Source of the DNA: Lacrimispora xylanolytica
Lineage (GTDB): Bacteria > Bacillota > Clostridia > Lachnospirales > Lachnospiraceae
DNA: 64,000 nt
Direction of reading: 5' to 3'
Assembly: GCF_026723765.1 (NCBI RefSeq)
Contig: NZ_CP113524.1
Span: 3,891,001 to 3,955,000 of the forward strand
Shown here: positions 36,273 to 47,000 of the stretch, piece by piece
How positions within the stretch are numbered: position 1 is the stretch's first letter
Layout of the letters: each line of letters begins with the position of its first letter
Notes under the pieces: model-generated
What the model was told of the DNA's origin: nothing
The model's database searches: none
What the model saw: the letters and a program-made list of their open reading frames with translations, nothing else
Program-made: the position numbers and the translations under genes

Positions 36273-37538
36273 TTATTGATCTTTCAATTCTTTCAGCTTT
36301 TCGTTGATCACGCCATCCATTTCCTCCGCGTACTGATCTACCGTCAGCTTACCTGCCAATACATCCACCAGCTTATCACGAAGATCTCCCTGTACCCCTC
36401 CGGTCAGTGCCTGGTATCCCCACTCTGCTCCAGGACGGGTAGATGTAGCAGCCAGCTCTTTGGAAAAAATATCAAAAAATTCTTTGCCGTATGCATAGTT
36501 CAAGCTTTCATTTCCCTTTACCTGAGATAAGTAGCTGTTCTCCTCGCAGTACCTTGCATTGTTTTCCGGCTTAGAGATCCATTCAATAAATTCTGCTGCT
36601 TCTTTTTCTACTCCGGTATTCTGGAATGCTGCCAGGTACTTTCCTCCTGGTACGGATGAGCGTGTGGCTTCTTTTGGTAAGTAAGTAACTCCCCACTCAA
36701 AATCAGTGATCTGATCTTTATAATTAGCAATCATCCAGCTTCCGGAAAAATGCATGGCAACCTGTCCGGTGCGGAATAGGTTGTTGGGATTTTCTGATCC
36801 AAGCCACACAGAAGAAGGGATAATGCCTTCATCGTTTAAATCCTTAAAGAACTGTATGGCATGTTTGTTTTCCGCCGTATTAAAATCGCTCTCATTCAGC
36901 TCAGGATTTAAAAGGCCGCCGCCTGACTGATAAAGAAGGGTGGTAAATCTTTGAGGAGACTTATCATAAACGAGGCCGTATTTGCAGCCGCCCTTTTCCA
37001 TTACGGTTTTCATGGCTTCCTTCCACTCTTCCCAGGTCCATACCTCGTCCTCAGATTGAGGAACAGAAACGCCTGCCTTATCAAAGGCTGTTTTATTATA
37101 AATGAGTCCGTTGGCAGTTACATCCATAGGCGCTGCCAGAACCTTATCATCAAAGACGAATTTAAGCCCTTCCCCAAAGCTGTTTACAAATTCATCTTTA
37201 TTGGATACGTACTCTCCGAGATCCACAAGCTGATTTTGGAACGGTCCTAAATTAGTAAGCCTTGCAATGGCAGGCGCTTCCTTTCCATTGATCATATTTT
37301 TGATCTTGCTCTCTAAATCAGAATACGGAACCTCAATCAGATTGATCTTGATGTCCGGATGCTCCTTCATGTATCCGTCCGCCAGCTTTAGAAAGGATTC
37401 CCCTTCTTTTCCGTCGCTGAACCATACCACATCAAGCTTCTTTTCTTTGCTGTCCGCCTGTTTTCCCCCGCCGGAACAACCCACAAGGGTCGAAAGCGCC
37501 AGCATCCCCATAAGCAACCATGATACTGTTTTTTTCAT
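36273..37538 (-). CDS. Carbohydrate ABC transporter binding lipoprotein
   Basis: 421 residues, family-1 solute-binding protein. Lipobox STLVGCSGGG with the lipidated cysteine near residue 21; LDVVWFSDGKEGESFLKLADGYMKEHPDIKINLI is the typical first strand-helix unit. Last gene of the cluster, 78 bases after the AraC gene. The likely ligand is an oligosaccharide released from an acidic polysaccharide, inferred from the neighbouring GH105-type enzyme. Confidence 0.92.
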   Translation of the reverse strand: MKKTVSWLLMGMLALSTLVGCSGGGKQADSKEKKLDVVWFSDGKEGESFLKLADGYMKEHPDIKINLIEVPYSDLESKIKNMINGKEAPAIARLTNLGPFQNQLVDLGEYVSNKDEFVNSFGEGLKFVFDDKVLAAPMDVTANGLIYNKTAFDKAGVSVPQSEDEVWTWEEWKEAMKTVMEKGGCKYGLVYDKSPQRFTTLLYQSGGGLLNPELNESDFNTAENKHAIQFFKDLNDEGIIPSSVWLGSENPNNLFRTGQVAMHFSGSWMIANYKDQITDFEWGVTYLPKEATRSSVPGGKYLAAFQNTGVEKEAAEFIEWISKPENNARYCEENSYLSQVKGNESLNYAYGKEFFDIFSKELAATSTRPGAEWGYQALTGGVQGDLRDKLVDVLAGKLTVDQYAEEMDGVINEKLKELKDQ

Positions 37539-37616
37539 AAATACCTCTCCTTTTTAGTTGGTAACCTCATTTTATCATTCGCCTCACAGAAAAAATTTCA
37601 TATATCAGACAGGAAA

Positions 37617-38540
37617 TCATTCTTTTTTGCTCTTTTTTGACTGGGCATATTTTTTTGGTGTAATCCCCGTCATTTTCTTAAATACAGCAATAAAATGGCT
37701 GTCACTGTTATAGGAAAGCTTTACCGCCACATCCGTGACTGAGTGCCCTTCCTTTAATAGTGCTTTCGCTGCAATGATCTTTTGATTGGCCACATACTGG
37801 GTCAAAGTAAAACCTGTCTCCTTTTTGAAATAATGGCTTAAATAATACCGGTTCATATAAAATCTGCGTGAGATTTCATGAAGATCCAGCCGTTCTTCCA
37901 CATGAGACGCAATGTACTTTTTTAACTGCTCGATTCTTTCCCGGTAAAGCACCGGGTCCTTAAACTCCTGATCTTCATAGGTGGAATCAAAGCCCAGGGT
38001 CGTTTTATGCTTTTCCTTTTCCATAAAGAACTGATACATTTCATTGACAGAAACCATGAGTTCCAGAATGGACAGCTTGATTCTCACACTGTTTTCAATG
38101 CTGCCTCTGTTTTCGGAATGAATGTTCTGCTCTATTTTTTCAAACAGCTTTTCCACCTTTAAAAGATTCTCTCCGCTTACATGAAGGCGATGGAGAAATG
38201 GATCAGGGCGATGTTCGAAAAACATGGTGAAATCATAATGGAATGCTTCCTCTAAGTGTAACAAAAGCTCAGGCTCGAACATGAGAACATATCGGTGATA
38301 CGTCTTTCCTTCTCCGCCGCTGGTGCGGTGATACTCTTTGTTATTAATCAGAAACAGATCCCCTGATCTGGCATGGTAGGTGCGATTGCCGATCTCCATC
38401 AAAGCTCCGTCTGTGAGAAACAATATGATTTCATACTGGTTGTGAAAATGGAACCCCTGCATGGCCCAATTTTCAGAGCCTCCATGAAAATAATATAGTG
38501 AGTCAAATTCTTCAAAAAATACGCGTTCTTTCATCTTCAC
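37617..38540 (-). CDS. AraC-family regulator of the oligosaccharide cluster
   Basis: 307 residues: N-terminal cupin (about 15-110, HFHNQYEIILFLTDGALMEIGNRTYHARSGDLFLINNKEYH) and C-terminal AraC helix-turn-helix pair (about 205-300, HEISRRFYMNRYYLSHYFKKETGF, VTDVAVKLSYNSDSHFIAVFKKMTG). Probably senses an imported sugar. The start is GTG 38540, 6 bases after AAAGGA; ATG two codons later is the alternative. It lies 12 bases after the hydrolase gene. Confidence 0.9.
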   Translation of the reverse strand: MKMKERVFFEEFDSLYYFHGGSENWAMQGFHFHNQYEIILFLTDGALMEIGNRTYHARSGDLFLINNKEYHRTSGGEGKTYHRYVLMFEPELLLHLEEAFHYDFTMFFEHRPDPFLHRLHVSGENLLKVEKLFEKIEQNIHSENRGSIENSVRIKLSILELMVSVNEMYQFFMEKEKHKTTLGFDSTYEDQEFKDPVLYRERIEQLKKYIASHVEERLDLHEISRRFYMNRYYLSHYFKKETGFTLTQYVANQKIIAAKALLKEGHSVTDVAVKLSYNSDSHFIAVFKKMTGITPKKYAQSKKSKKE

Positions 38541-38552
38541 AACCAGTCCTTT

Positions 38553-39632
38553 CTAATGCCAGTAAGGAAGCATTGCTTCTTGCAGTACCAAAATCATAAG
38601 CGCCTGTCCATAGGTCATGGGACAGCATGGAATCGTTTTGTAGAACTCACCGTCTAAACCAATGGGAGTGCCGTAAGAAACATTTTGAACGGTTCCATCC
38701 TTTTCGATGTAATCCATGAGATGCTTCGTTCCAAGTTCAATCAGCTCCTGGTATTCTTCTCTTTTTAAAATACCCAGCCTTACTCCCTTCATAATACCAT
38801 AAAGGAAGGCTGCACTGCAGGATAATTCTAAATAGGAAGATTCATCATTTATAATGGTATGCCACAAGCCGTTTTCAGGGTCTGCGTATCTCTTCAGTGC
38901 TTTCACCTGATTTTCATAAACACTTAAGAAATACCGTTTTATCCCTTCATCGAGGTCAATGTCTTCTAAAAGCTCCATAATAACAATGGTGTACCAGCAG
39001 TTTCCTCTTCCCCACAGTACCTTTCCATAATTGTCATTTCTCTGAAAGTTAAAGCCATGGTAAAACAGCCCTTCTTCTTTATTTAACAGATATTTGATGT
39101 GAGAGAGAATCTGATAGTTGGCTTCGTCCAGATAATCCTTTCTCTCAAGAAGCTTTCCAGCTCTGGTAAGAAAGAGAACTGTCATGAAAAGGGTGTCAAT
39201 GAGGATCTCATGATCATTGGCACTTCCCGTGATCATATGCTGAAAGCATCCATCTCCGGTACGAATCAGTTTTTTATCCTTCATGATCCAGTCAGACCAG
39301 TCCTTAATGAACGCAAGGTATTCCGGCTTTCTTGTTTTTTCGTAGAGATAGGTCAGGGTAAGCATGGGAGAGGTGGTATTAACATTTCTCTCTAATATGC
39401 CCTCCTTGATGCGGCTGTCGTACCAGTTTTCTATATAATCCAGAATTTCTTTTTTCTGGCTGACCTCATAGTATTTATAAAGTCCGAAAATCCCGACTCC
39501 CTGGGGCCATTCCCAGCAGTTAAAATCAATGAGGCTGATAGGATAAACTTCCTTCATCCCGTTATTTTTAAGAGCCATCATTTTTTCCGAAACCAGGTTC
39601 AGTTTCTCTTCCATGGTTTTTATATCAATCAA
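38553..39632 (-). CDS. GH105/GH88-type unsaturated uronyl hydrolase
   Basis: 359 residues of the (alpha/alpha)6 hydrolase family (PF07470). WPQGVGIFGLYKYYEVS, DGCFQHMITGSANDHEILIDTLFMTV (a conserved Asp lies here) and GRGNCWYTIVIMELLE match the family. These enzymes remove unsaturated uronic acid from oligosaccharides produced by polysaccharide lyases, inside the cell; there is no signal peptide. The start is set at TTG 39632, which overlaps the preceding stop and has GGAG 8 bases before; ATG 39650 is an alternative. Confidence 0.86.
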   Translation of the reverse strand: MIDIKTMEEKLNLVSEKMMALKNNGMKEVYPISLIDFNCWEWPQGVGIFGLYKYYEVSQKKEILDYIENWYDSRIKEGILERNVNTTSPMLTLTYLYEKTRKPEYLAFIKDWSDWIMKDKKLIRTGDGCFQHMITGSANDHEILIDTLFMTVLFLTRAGKLLERKDYLDEANYQILSHIKYLLNKEEGLFYHGFNFQRNDNYGKVLWGRGNCWYTIVIMELLEDIDLDEGIKRYFLSVYENQVKALKRYADPENGLWHTIINDESSYLELSCSAAFLYGIMKGVRLGILKREEYQELIELGTKHLMDYIEKDGTVQNVSYGTPIGLDGEFYKTIPCCPMTYGQALMILVLQEAMLPYWH

Positions 39633-42154
39633 TTTACTCTCTCCTTCCATGTGATTCTGCCTTCTACGGTTTCCGGATACTGATAGACAGGAACTCCATT
39701 CACCTTTAATATGTTTTCCATGTCAAGAAGATATTCTCTTCCTGTCTCATCCTTAACCCGAGTACTCTCCCCGTCCATGGTGATTGTTACGTTTCTAAAT
39801 GCAGCTAAGACTTCTTCCAGACTTCCGTATTCCTTTATGCTTCCTACCCGGACCACCCAGACATTATCCCGTCCCTGACTGATAAACTCTCTGAACTGAT
39901 TAGGGCCCTGCTCCTGTATGGTAAGTCCATTTAAGGCTTTTACTGCCACATACGCTCCGTCCTTTTCCAGTACCAGAATTCCGTCCTCGCCCTGATATCT
40001 GGAAAATGAATTGATTGGGATATAGGCATGAGTATAACCAATCCGCTCTTCTTCTCCAATGTGGTACCTTAGGACTGCCGTATTCTCATATTGAGCCCCA
40101 AGGGGAAGAACGCCGTTGCCTGCCCAGAAATTAGGTCTTCCGCTTCCATATGGAAAGGACTCTCCAGGGTGATTGATAAAGAGCTGGGCAGTTTCATCTA
40201 AGGTAGCCTGCAAAATGTGCTCCTGATATCCTTTTTGAAATGGTTTAAAGCCAATGGCAGTGGATAAAAGAACTTTGCTGTTCTTATATAGATAGAGATT
40301 TACGTGGTTTTCAAATCCCTGTGTATTCTGAAAAATCATTTCCTCCTCTTCCTCAAGTGTCAGGTACTTTTGGTACTCCTTTGGAGGCTGATACTCTCCA
40401 AGCACCAATGGGAGGTATCCGATGCAGGCTCTGTTTAAATAACCTGCATTGTATGCAACATAGAGCAGTGATGTGGTGCCTGCATTGTAATTTCCCTTCA
40501 TCTCTTTTTCGTAGCTGCGGCCAAAGCTTGTCATAACAGCTCCCTTATGAGCATTGACTGCCAGGGAATAAAAGATCATGTTTAATGCTTTTTCTGCCTT
40601 CTGATGAAGGGGGTCTTTCTCATCCGTCAGATTATAAAGGGTACCAATTCCCAATACATCAACTGGGATATAGGCGTTGGAATTCCACTCCGTAATAAAT
40701 TCCCGGAAAAAGTCATCAAACCAGTGGTGGAGGAGCTCTTCTCCCCGGGCCTTAACCTCAGTCCCTACACGTCCGCTGTTGGTAAAGGTCCTGTCAGGAA
40801 GGTAGGTGCCTGCCAGGTACTGGCAGCAATGGAACAAGAGTGCATGGTTTTCGCTGAAGAACCACATCACATCATCTCCCGGCTCATCGATCCAGTAGCG
40901 GTAATTTATCATGGCCTCTTCGAGAGCATCTTTTAAGGTATCTGAAATCCGGTTGTAAAAGGTGCGGTAGATATAGATCATAATGATGAAATGAAAATCA
41001 GAGCAGTCCTTTCTGTTTCTCACTCCTAAAAGCTCCTCTAAAAGAATATCTTCCGCCCGTTTATATTCCCTCTCCCTCTGAAACAGGGCGGCTGCCTTGT
41101 AGGTGTTTTCTGGGGCGAACCGGATGATTGCATCAAGAGCCAGCTTCTTTCGAACGTTTCTGTCCTCGTTGTTGCTTTCTAAGAATTCTTTTCTGACCAG
41201 CTGATTTCCGATTTTTCTTTTTATAACAATTCCCTGGTAAGTAAGAACTGCTGTAAAATAATAATAGCCTGGTGATATTTCATCTGTATGAAAGAGTACC
41301 AGTCCCTTTTGCTCCGCCTCCATGGTATAATTTCTGATTTTTATAAGCTTCCAGGATTGTTCCATTTTTTCAATGAATTCTCCCGGAGTTACCATAATTT
41401 CCAGATTAAGAGGCTGGTTAAAAGGATTGTTAAGATTCATTTTTATAGTTTCGCTGAAATAAGCTTCTTTGTCAAAGCACATCCCATGTAACATCTGTTC
41501 CATTTGATTTAAGGTATCTTCCTCCACCTGGTCATCTGCCGGAATCAGTATCTTTAAATCCGCTTCTCCCAAGCGCTTCATACGAAAATAGTAATCTGTA
41601 TCACGTTCCGCCAGATCATCGAGGCAGACCACAATTGGATTCATGCCTTTTAAAAGGGGAATGGATACGACTGTTTTCTTAACCAGATTTCTGGTAAACG
41701 GGGTGAAATCTGTGATCAGCTGCCCATTGGCCCAGAGAGTTAAGCCGCCACAGGTCTCCAGTTCAAAATCCACGATGCCCTCTTCTTCTGACTGAAGTAT
41801 GGTATATCCATACATCCTTAAATAAGTAGGCTGATAATAAAAGCCGGACCCGTCAATGCCTGGATTTCCAAAAGGGAAATATTGCTTTACCAGCTTTTCC
41901 TCTCCAAATACATGTAACGTTCCACCATTGGTGATATGGGTAAAATCAGGACATTGTGGTATTTCGCCTTTTCTCTGTTCAATAAATTCTTTCCTGCAGG
42001 GATTTTCATGAATGGCAAATCCCTTTTTCAACCACTCATTGACCCTTCCGCTTAAGGTAGACCTGGTGAATTGCCGGATTTGCGTATGAACCTCACTGAT
42101 TAGAAAGCGATTGACAAATCCTTCCGCAAACAGCGGATACTCCAAGTATTTCAT
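39629..42154 (-). CDS. Unrecognised 841-residue protein in the oligosaccharide cluster
   Basis: No family is recognised with certainty and there is no signal peptide, so it is cytosolic. Residues about 60-330 look beta-rich and carbohydrate-binding-like (LTLWANGQLITDF resembles jelly-roll domains of glycosidases). Residues about 350-640 are helical with ENHALLFHCCQYLAGTYL and EWNSNAYIPVDVLGIGTLYNLTD, reminiscent of (alpha/alpha) toroid lyases and hydrolases. The C-terminal 640-841 part is again beta-rich. The layout jelly-roll / toroid / beta-sandwich suggests a lyase or hydrolase of uronic-acid oligosaccharides. Overlaps the hydrolase gene by 4 bases and follows the permease by 17. Confidence 0.7.
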   Translation of the reverse strand: MKYLEYPLFAEGFVNRFLISEVHTQIRQFTRSTLSGRVNEWLKKGFAIHENPCRKEFIEQRKGEIPQCPDFTHITNGGTLHVFGEEKLVKQYFPFGNPGIDGSGFYYQPTYLRMYGYTILQSEEEGIVDFELETCGGLTLWANGQLITDFTPFTRNLVKKTVVSIPLLKGMNPIVVCLDDLAERDTDYYFRMKRLGEADLKILIPADDQVEEDTLNQMEQMLHGMCFDKEAYFSETIKMNLNNPFNQPLNLEIMVTPGEFIEKMEQSWKLIKIRNYTMEAEQKGLVLFHTDEISPGYYYFTAVLTYQGIVIKRKIGNQLVRKEFLESNNEDRNVRKKLALDAIIRFAPENTYKAAALFQREREYKRAEDILLEELLGVRNRKDCSDFHFIIMIYIYRTFYNRISDTLKDALEEAMINYRYWIDEPGDDVMWFFSENHALLFHCCQYLAGTYLPDRTFTNSGRVGTEVKARGEELLHHWFDDFFREFITEWNSNAYIPVDVLGIGTLYNLTDEKDPLHQKAEKALNMIFYSLAVNAHKGAVMTSFGRSYEKEMKGNYNAGTTSLLYVAYNAGYLNRACIGYLPLVLGEYQPPKEYQKYLTLEEEEEMIFQNTQGFENHVNLYLYKNSKVLLSTAIGFKPFQKGYQEHILQATLDETAQLFINHPGESFPYGSGRPNFWAGNGVLPLGAQYENTAVLRYHIGEEERIGYTHAYIPINSFSRYQGEDGILVLEKDGAYVAVKALNGLTIQEQGPNQFREFISQGRDNVWVVRVGSIKEYGSLEEVLAAFRNVTITMDGESTRVKDETGREYLLDMENILKVNGVPVYQYPETVEGRITWKERVN

Positions 42155-42171
42155 GTCTTCTTTCCTCCTGT

Positions 42172-43005
42172 TTACTCTTTGACTCCTCCGGCAGTCATGC
42201 CGCCGATAATATAGCTTTGCAGTGTTACGAACACAATAATTACCGGAATCATGGAAATGACGGACATCGCCAATAAGCTGTTCCAGTCTACCGAGTATTC
42301 ACCGGAATAATTAGCCAGTGCCAGCTGTATGGTGTATCGTTCCTTACTGTTGATAACCAGCTTCGGCCAAAGATAATCGTTCCATCTCCACATAAAAGAA
42401 AAGATACAAAGAACAGAGATAACCGGCCTGGCAAGAGGCAGCATGATCCGCATTAAGATACTCCCTTCCGACGCTCCGTCGATTCTGGCGGCTTCCATAT
42501 AAGCATCTGGAATTCCGACGTAATACTGTCTCACCAGAAAGACCGCTGTAGGCGAAGCTACGGCCGGAATGATCAGTCCCCATAAGCTGTTATAAAGATT
42601 GGTTGCCACAATCACCTTGAAAATAGGGATCATGATGACCTCCAAAGGAATCATCAAGGTAGCCAGTACAACACCAAAGAGAATCTTATCTCCTTTAAAA
42701 CGGTATTTCGCAAAGGCATATCCGGACATCACATTGACCACTATCGTTAAAAATGTAGCCACAAGGCTGGTAAATACCGTATTAAAAAAGTAGATTCCAA
42801 AATGTCCTTCTTCCAAAGCCCTTTGATAGTTGGAAAAAGTTGGATTCTTTCCAATGAAACTGGGGGGCCAGGAGAATAATTCACCAGTGCTTTTAAAGGA
42901 AGAACCAATGACCCAGAGTATGGGCATCAGGAATATAAAGGTGAGGATAAGAAGAATGATCCATGCACCACCTGCAAATAAGTATTTTTTACGATTAGTC
43001 TGCAT
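42172..43005 (-). CDS. Carbohydrate ABC transporter permease (MalG type)
   Basis: 277 residues, six transmembrane helices. The EAA loop MEAARIDGASEGSILMRIM contacts the ATPase. No ATPase gene is in the cluster, so a shared MsmX-like subunit encoded elsewhere is expected. Overlaps the upstream permease gene by 11 bases. Confidence 0.94.
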   Translation of the reverse strand: MQTNRKKYLFAGGAWIILLILTFIFLMPILWVIGSSFKSTGELFSWPPSFIGKNPTFSNYQRALEEGHFGIYFFNTVFTSLVATFLTIVVNVMSGYAFAKYRFKGDKILFGVVLATLMIPLEVIMIPIFKVIVATNLYNSLWGLIIPAVASPTAVFLVRQYYVGIPDAYMEAARIDGASEGSILMRIMLPLARPVISVLCIFSFMWRWNDYLWPKLVINSKERYTIQLALANYSGEYSVDWNSLLAMSVISMIPVIIVFVTLQSYIIGGMTAGGVKE

Positions 43006-43870
43006 CCTGCTCCCCTCCCCTATTTGCTTTAAATTGCACCACCGTGAACATGGCTAACAGAACAAAGAGTATCATGGTCATGGCACTGGCGTAGCCCATC
43101 TGATTTTTTTCAAATCCTGTTTCCTGTATGGTCTGTACCATGAACTTGGTAGCCCCTGCCGGGCCGCCCTGAGTCAGCGCATATACCAATGGATAGGTTT
43201 TAATAATAGTAACCGTGGATAATACAAGGACCAAAAGACTGGTAGGCTTTAAAAGCGGCAGTGTAATATAGCGGAACTGATGAAAGAATCCGGCACCATC
43301 TATTCTTGCGGCCTCATAATAAGTCTCAGATATGGCCTTAATACCGGAAATGAACATGACCATATAATAGCCTGACATACTCCACGCGGTGACGAAGATC
43401 ACAACCCCCATGGCATAATTCTGATCCGTCAGCCATTTCACCGGTGATCTTCCCATGGCGGTCAGAAGATAATTGATGACACCAAATTCTTCCCCCAAAA
43501 GAAATCTCCAGGTGAGTCCCACGATAATACTGGAAATCATGGTGGGCCAGTAAAAGACTGCCCGGAAAAAATCATTCCCCTTTCGCGCACCTGTCAGCAG
43601 CAAGGCAAGTCCCATGGCTGAAACATAAACCAGGGGAACCGAGACTGCAGTAAAAAATACCGTGCGGAGAAAAGAATCCCAAAATCCCCGATCTGAAAAA
43701 AGCTTTATATAATTATTGATCCCCACAAATTTCTGGGGATTTACTCCATCCCACTTTGTCAACGATATCCATAGCCCATTTACAGCTGGAAAGAATAGAA
43801 ACAGGCCAAATATGATTAAAGTAGGAGCAAGCAGCAGATAAGGAAACACATTCCGCTCAAACTTCCTCAT
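42995..43870 (-). CDS. Carbohydrate ABC transporter permease (MalF type)
   Basis: 291 residues, six transmembrane helices; EAA loop YEAARIDGAGFFHQFRYITL. First gene of the oligosaccharide operon, directly after its promoter. Partner of the MalG-type permease. Confidence 0.94.
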   Translation of the reverse strand: MRKFERNVFPYLLLAPTLIIFGLFLFFPAVNGLWISLTKWDGVNPQKFVGINNYIKLFSDRGFWDSFLRTVFFTAVSVPLVYVSAMGLALLLTGARKGNDFFRAVFYWPTMISSIIVGLTWRFLLGEEFGVINYLLTAMGRSPVKWLTDQNYAMGVVIFVTAWSMSGYYMVMFISGIKAISETYYEAARIDGAGFFHQFRYITLPLLKPTSLLVLVLSTVTIIKTYPLVYALTQGGPAGATKFMVQTIQETGFEKNQMGYASAMTMILFVLLAMFTVVQFKANRGGEQDAD

Positions 43871-43892
43871 TGGTTCTACCTCCTTTTTTATG

Positions 43893-43898
43893 ATTATA
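43893..43898 (-). promoter_or_regulatory. Extended -10 promoter of the oligosaccharide operon
   Basis: Minus-strand TGCTATAAT; the -35 region is T-rich without a consensus hexamer, suggesting activator dependence. Confidence 0.6.
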
Positions 43899-43936
43899 GC
43901 ATGAAAAAAAGAGTAAAAATCCAGTTTTGTTATGCA

Positions 43937-43952
43937 AATATTACATAATATT
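43937..43952. promoter_or_regulatory. 7-2-7 palindrome upstream of the oligosaccharide promoter
   Basis: AATATTA-CA-TAATATT, perfect, centred roughly 58 bases upstream of the expected start: a typical activator position, candidate site for the cluster's AraC protein. Confidence 0.45.
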
Positions 43953-43981
43953 GTCTTTTCCTAAGAAGTCTCCTAATATGC

Positions 43982-44019
43982 AAAAAACGCCCTGACGGCC
44001 AAAGCCAGTCAGGGCGTTT
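43982..44019 (-). terminator. Terminator of rpoBC
   Basis: AACGCCCTGAC / GTCAGGGCGTT stem, 6 U in the minus-strand tail, directly after rpoC. Confidence 0.93.
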
Positions 44020-44025
44020 CACTTC

Positions 44026-47000
44026 TTACTCTTCTATATCGTCTTCACTGATGGATAAAATCTCATCTGCTTCTTCGAAACGGTCATCGGTTAATAAGAT
44101 CTCGTCATCTTCTGATAACAGAATCTCATCATCCTCTTCCAGTTCCGCATCTGTACTTAAGTTGATGGTACGGTAACGCTTCATACCAGTACCAGCCGGA
44201 ATCGGCTTACCGATAATAACGTTTTCCTTAAGACCGATCAAGTGGTCAACCTTACCGTTAATAGCGGCTTCGGTCAGAACCTTTGTGGTCTCCTGGAAGG
44301 AAGCAGCTGACAGGAAGGAATCAGTTGCAAGAGATGCCTTGGTAATACCAAGCATAACCTGCTTTCCATCTGCCGGCTCTTTGCCTTCTGCAAGGAGTGC
44401 ATCATTTAAGTCATTATAATCAAGAACGTCCATAGAGGTTCCTGGAAGGACATCGCTGTCTCCGCTCTCCTCGATTTTGATCTTTTTAAGCATCTGTCTT
44501 ACGATCATCTCTACGTGCTTATCATTGATTTCTACACCCTGGAGACGGTACACACGCTGTACCTCCTGGATCATATAATCCTGTACGGCACGAACGCCTT
44601 TGATCTTTAAGATATCGTGTGGATTCACACTACCTTCCGTAAGCTCATCACCAGCCTCAAGCACCTGGCCGTCAGCAACCTTGATTCTGGAACCGTAAGG
44701 AATCAGATAGGTCTTGGAATTGCCGGTTTCATTCTCGGTAATGATAATCTCACGTTTTTTCTTGGTATCCTTAATGGCAACCACTCCGCCGAACTCAGCG
44801 ATGATAGCAAGACCTTTCGGCTTTCTTGCCTCAAAAAGCTCCTCGACACGGGGAAGACCCTGTGTGATATCGCCACCCGCAACACCTCCGGTATGGAAGG
44901 TACGCATGGTAAGCTGTGTTCCAGGCTCACCGATGGACTGAGCTGCAATGATTCCGACTGCTTCACCAACCTGTACCGGCTGACCAGTAGCCATGTTGGC
45001 TCCGTAACATTTCGCACAAACTCCCTGATGGGATTTGCAGGTAAGGACGTTACGGATCTTAATGGAATTACGGCCCATCTTATCTAACACCTTCATAACT
45101 GCGGAAGCACGTTTTGGAGTACACATATGGTTCTCTTTTACAATGACCTCTCCAGTATCAGGATCTGTAATGGTTTCTGCAATAAATCTTCCGGTGATAC
45201 GTTCTTCCAGGCCCTCAATGGTTTCCTGGCCGTCTGTAAACGCCTTGATCTCCATAAATGGAATGTCTTTTCCTTCGCAGCAGTCGATCTCACGGATAAT
45301 CATATCCTGAGATACGTCTACCAGACGTCTGGTCAAGTAACCAGAGTCGGCGGTACGAAGAGCGGTATCGGAAAGTCCTTTACGAGCTCCATGAGCGGAG
45401 ATAAAGTACTCCAATACGTCAAGACCCTCACGGAAGTTGGACTTGATAGGAAGTTCGATGGTATGACCAGTTGTATCGGCCATAAGTCCACGCATACCTG
45501 CAAGCTGCTTGATCTGCTTATCAGAACCTCGGGCTCCGGAGTCAGCCATCATATAGATGTTGTTGTACTTATCAAGCCCTGTAAGCAGGTCATGAGTCAG
45601 CTGATCATCGGTCACCTTCCAGGTGTCAATAACTTCTTTATAACGCTCTTCCTCTGTGATAAGACCACGGCGGAAGTTTTTAGCAATCTGGTCAACCGTT
45701 GCCTGAGCCTCTGCGATCAGCTTTGGCTTGCTTTCCGGCACGGTCATATCGGAAATGGAAACCGTCATGGCAGCTTTGGTTGAATATCTATAACCAATGG
45801 CTTTAATGTCATCTAAGGTCTCTGCAGTCTGAACAGCTCCGTGAACGTTAATAACCTTTTCAAGAATCTGCTTACACTGCTTCTTACCTACATGGAAATC
45901 GACTTCCATTAAAAGCTCGTTGCCTGGAATGGAACGGTCTACGAAACCAAGATCCTGAGGAACGATCTCATTGAAGATGAAACGTCCTACGGTGGATTCT
46001 ACCACTCCGCTCTTCATGGTACCATCAGGCATTCTCTTTGTAACTCTTGCCTTGATTCTGGAATGAAGGGTAACTGCCTGGTTCTCGTAAGCGAGAATGG
46101 CTTCGTTTACACTTCTAAATACCATTCCTTCTCCCTTAGCACCAGGACGTTCCTGGGTCAGGTAGTAGATACCAAGAACCATATCCTGAGACGGAACGGC
46201 AACAGGGCCACCGTCGGAAGGCTTAAGAAGGTTGTTTGGTGATAACAGAAGGAAACGGCATTCTGCCTGAGCCTCTACGGAAAGTGGCAGATGAACCGCC
46301 ATCTGGTCACCGTCGAAGTCGGCGTTAAACGCGGTACATACCAGTGGATGAAGCTTGATTGCCTTACCTTCGACGAGGATTGGCTCGAAAGCCTGGATAC
46401 CCAGTCTATGAAGGGTAGGCGCACGGTTTAACATAACCGGATGCTCTTTGATAACATCTTCCAGTACGTCCCAGACTTCTGTCTGAAGGCGCTCAACCAT
46501 CTTCTTTGCATTCTTTATATTATGTGCAGTTCCATTAGAAACCAGCTCTTTCATAACGAAAGGCTTGAATAACTCGATAGCCATCTCTTTTGGAAGACCG
46601 CACTGGTAAATCTTAAGTTCAGGACCAACGACGATAACAGAACGTCCGGAATAGTCAACACGCTTTCCAAGTAGGTTCTGACGGAATCGTCCCTGCTTAC
46701 CCTTTAACATATCAGAGAGGGATTTTAATGCACGGTTTCCAGGTCCGGTTACCGGTCTTCCTCTTCTGCCGTTGTCGATTAAGGCATCAACGGCTTCCTG
46801 AAGCATACGCTTTTCGTTACGAACAATGATGTCAGGAGCGCCAAGCTCTAACAGACGGGCAAGACGGTTGTTACGGTTGATGATTCTTCTGTAAAGGTCA
46901 TTTAAGTCAGAGGTAGCAAAACGTCCACCGTCTAACTGAACCATCGGACGGATATCCGGTGGGATAACCGGTACCACGGTCATGATCATCCACTCTGGTA

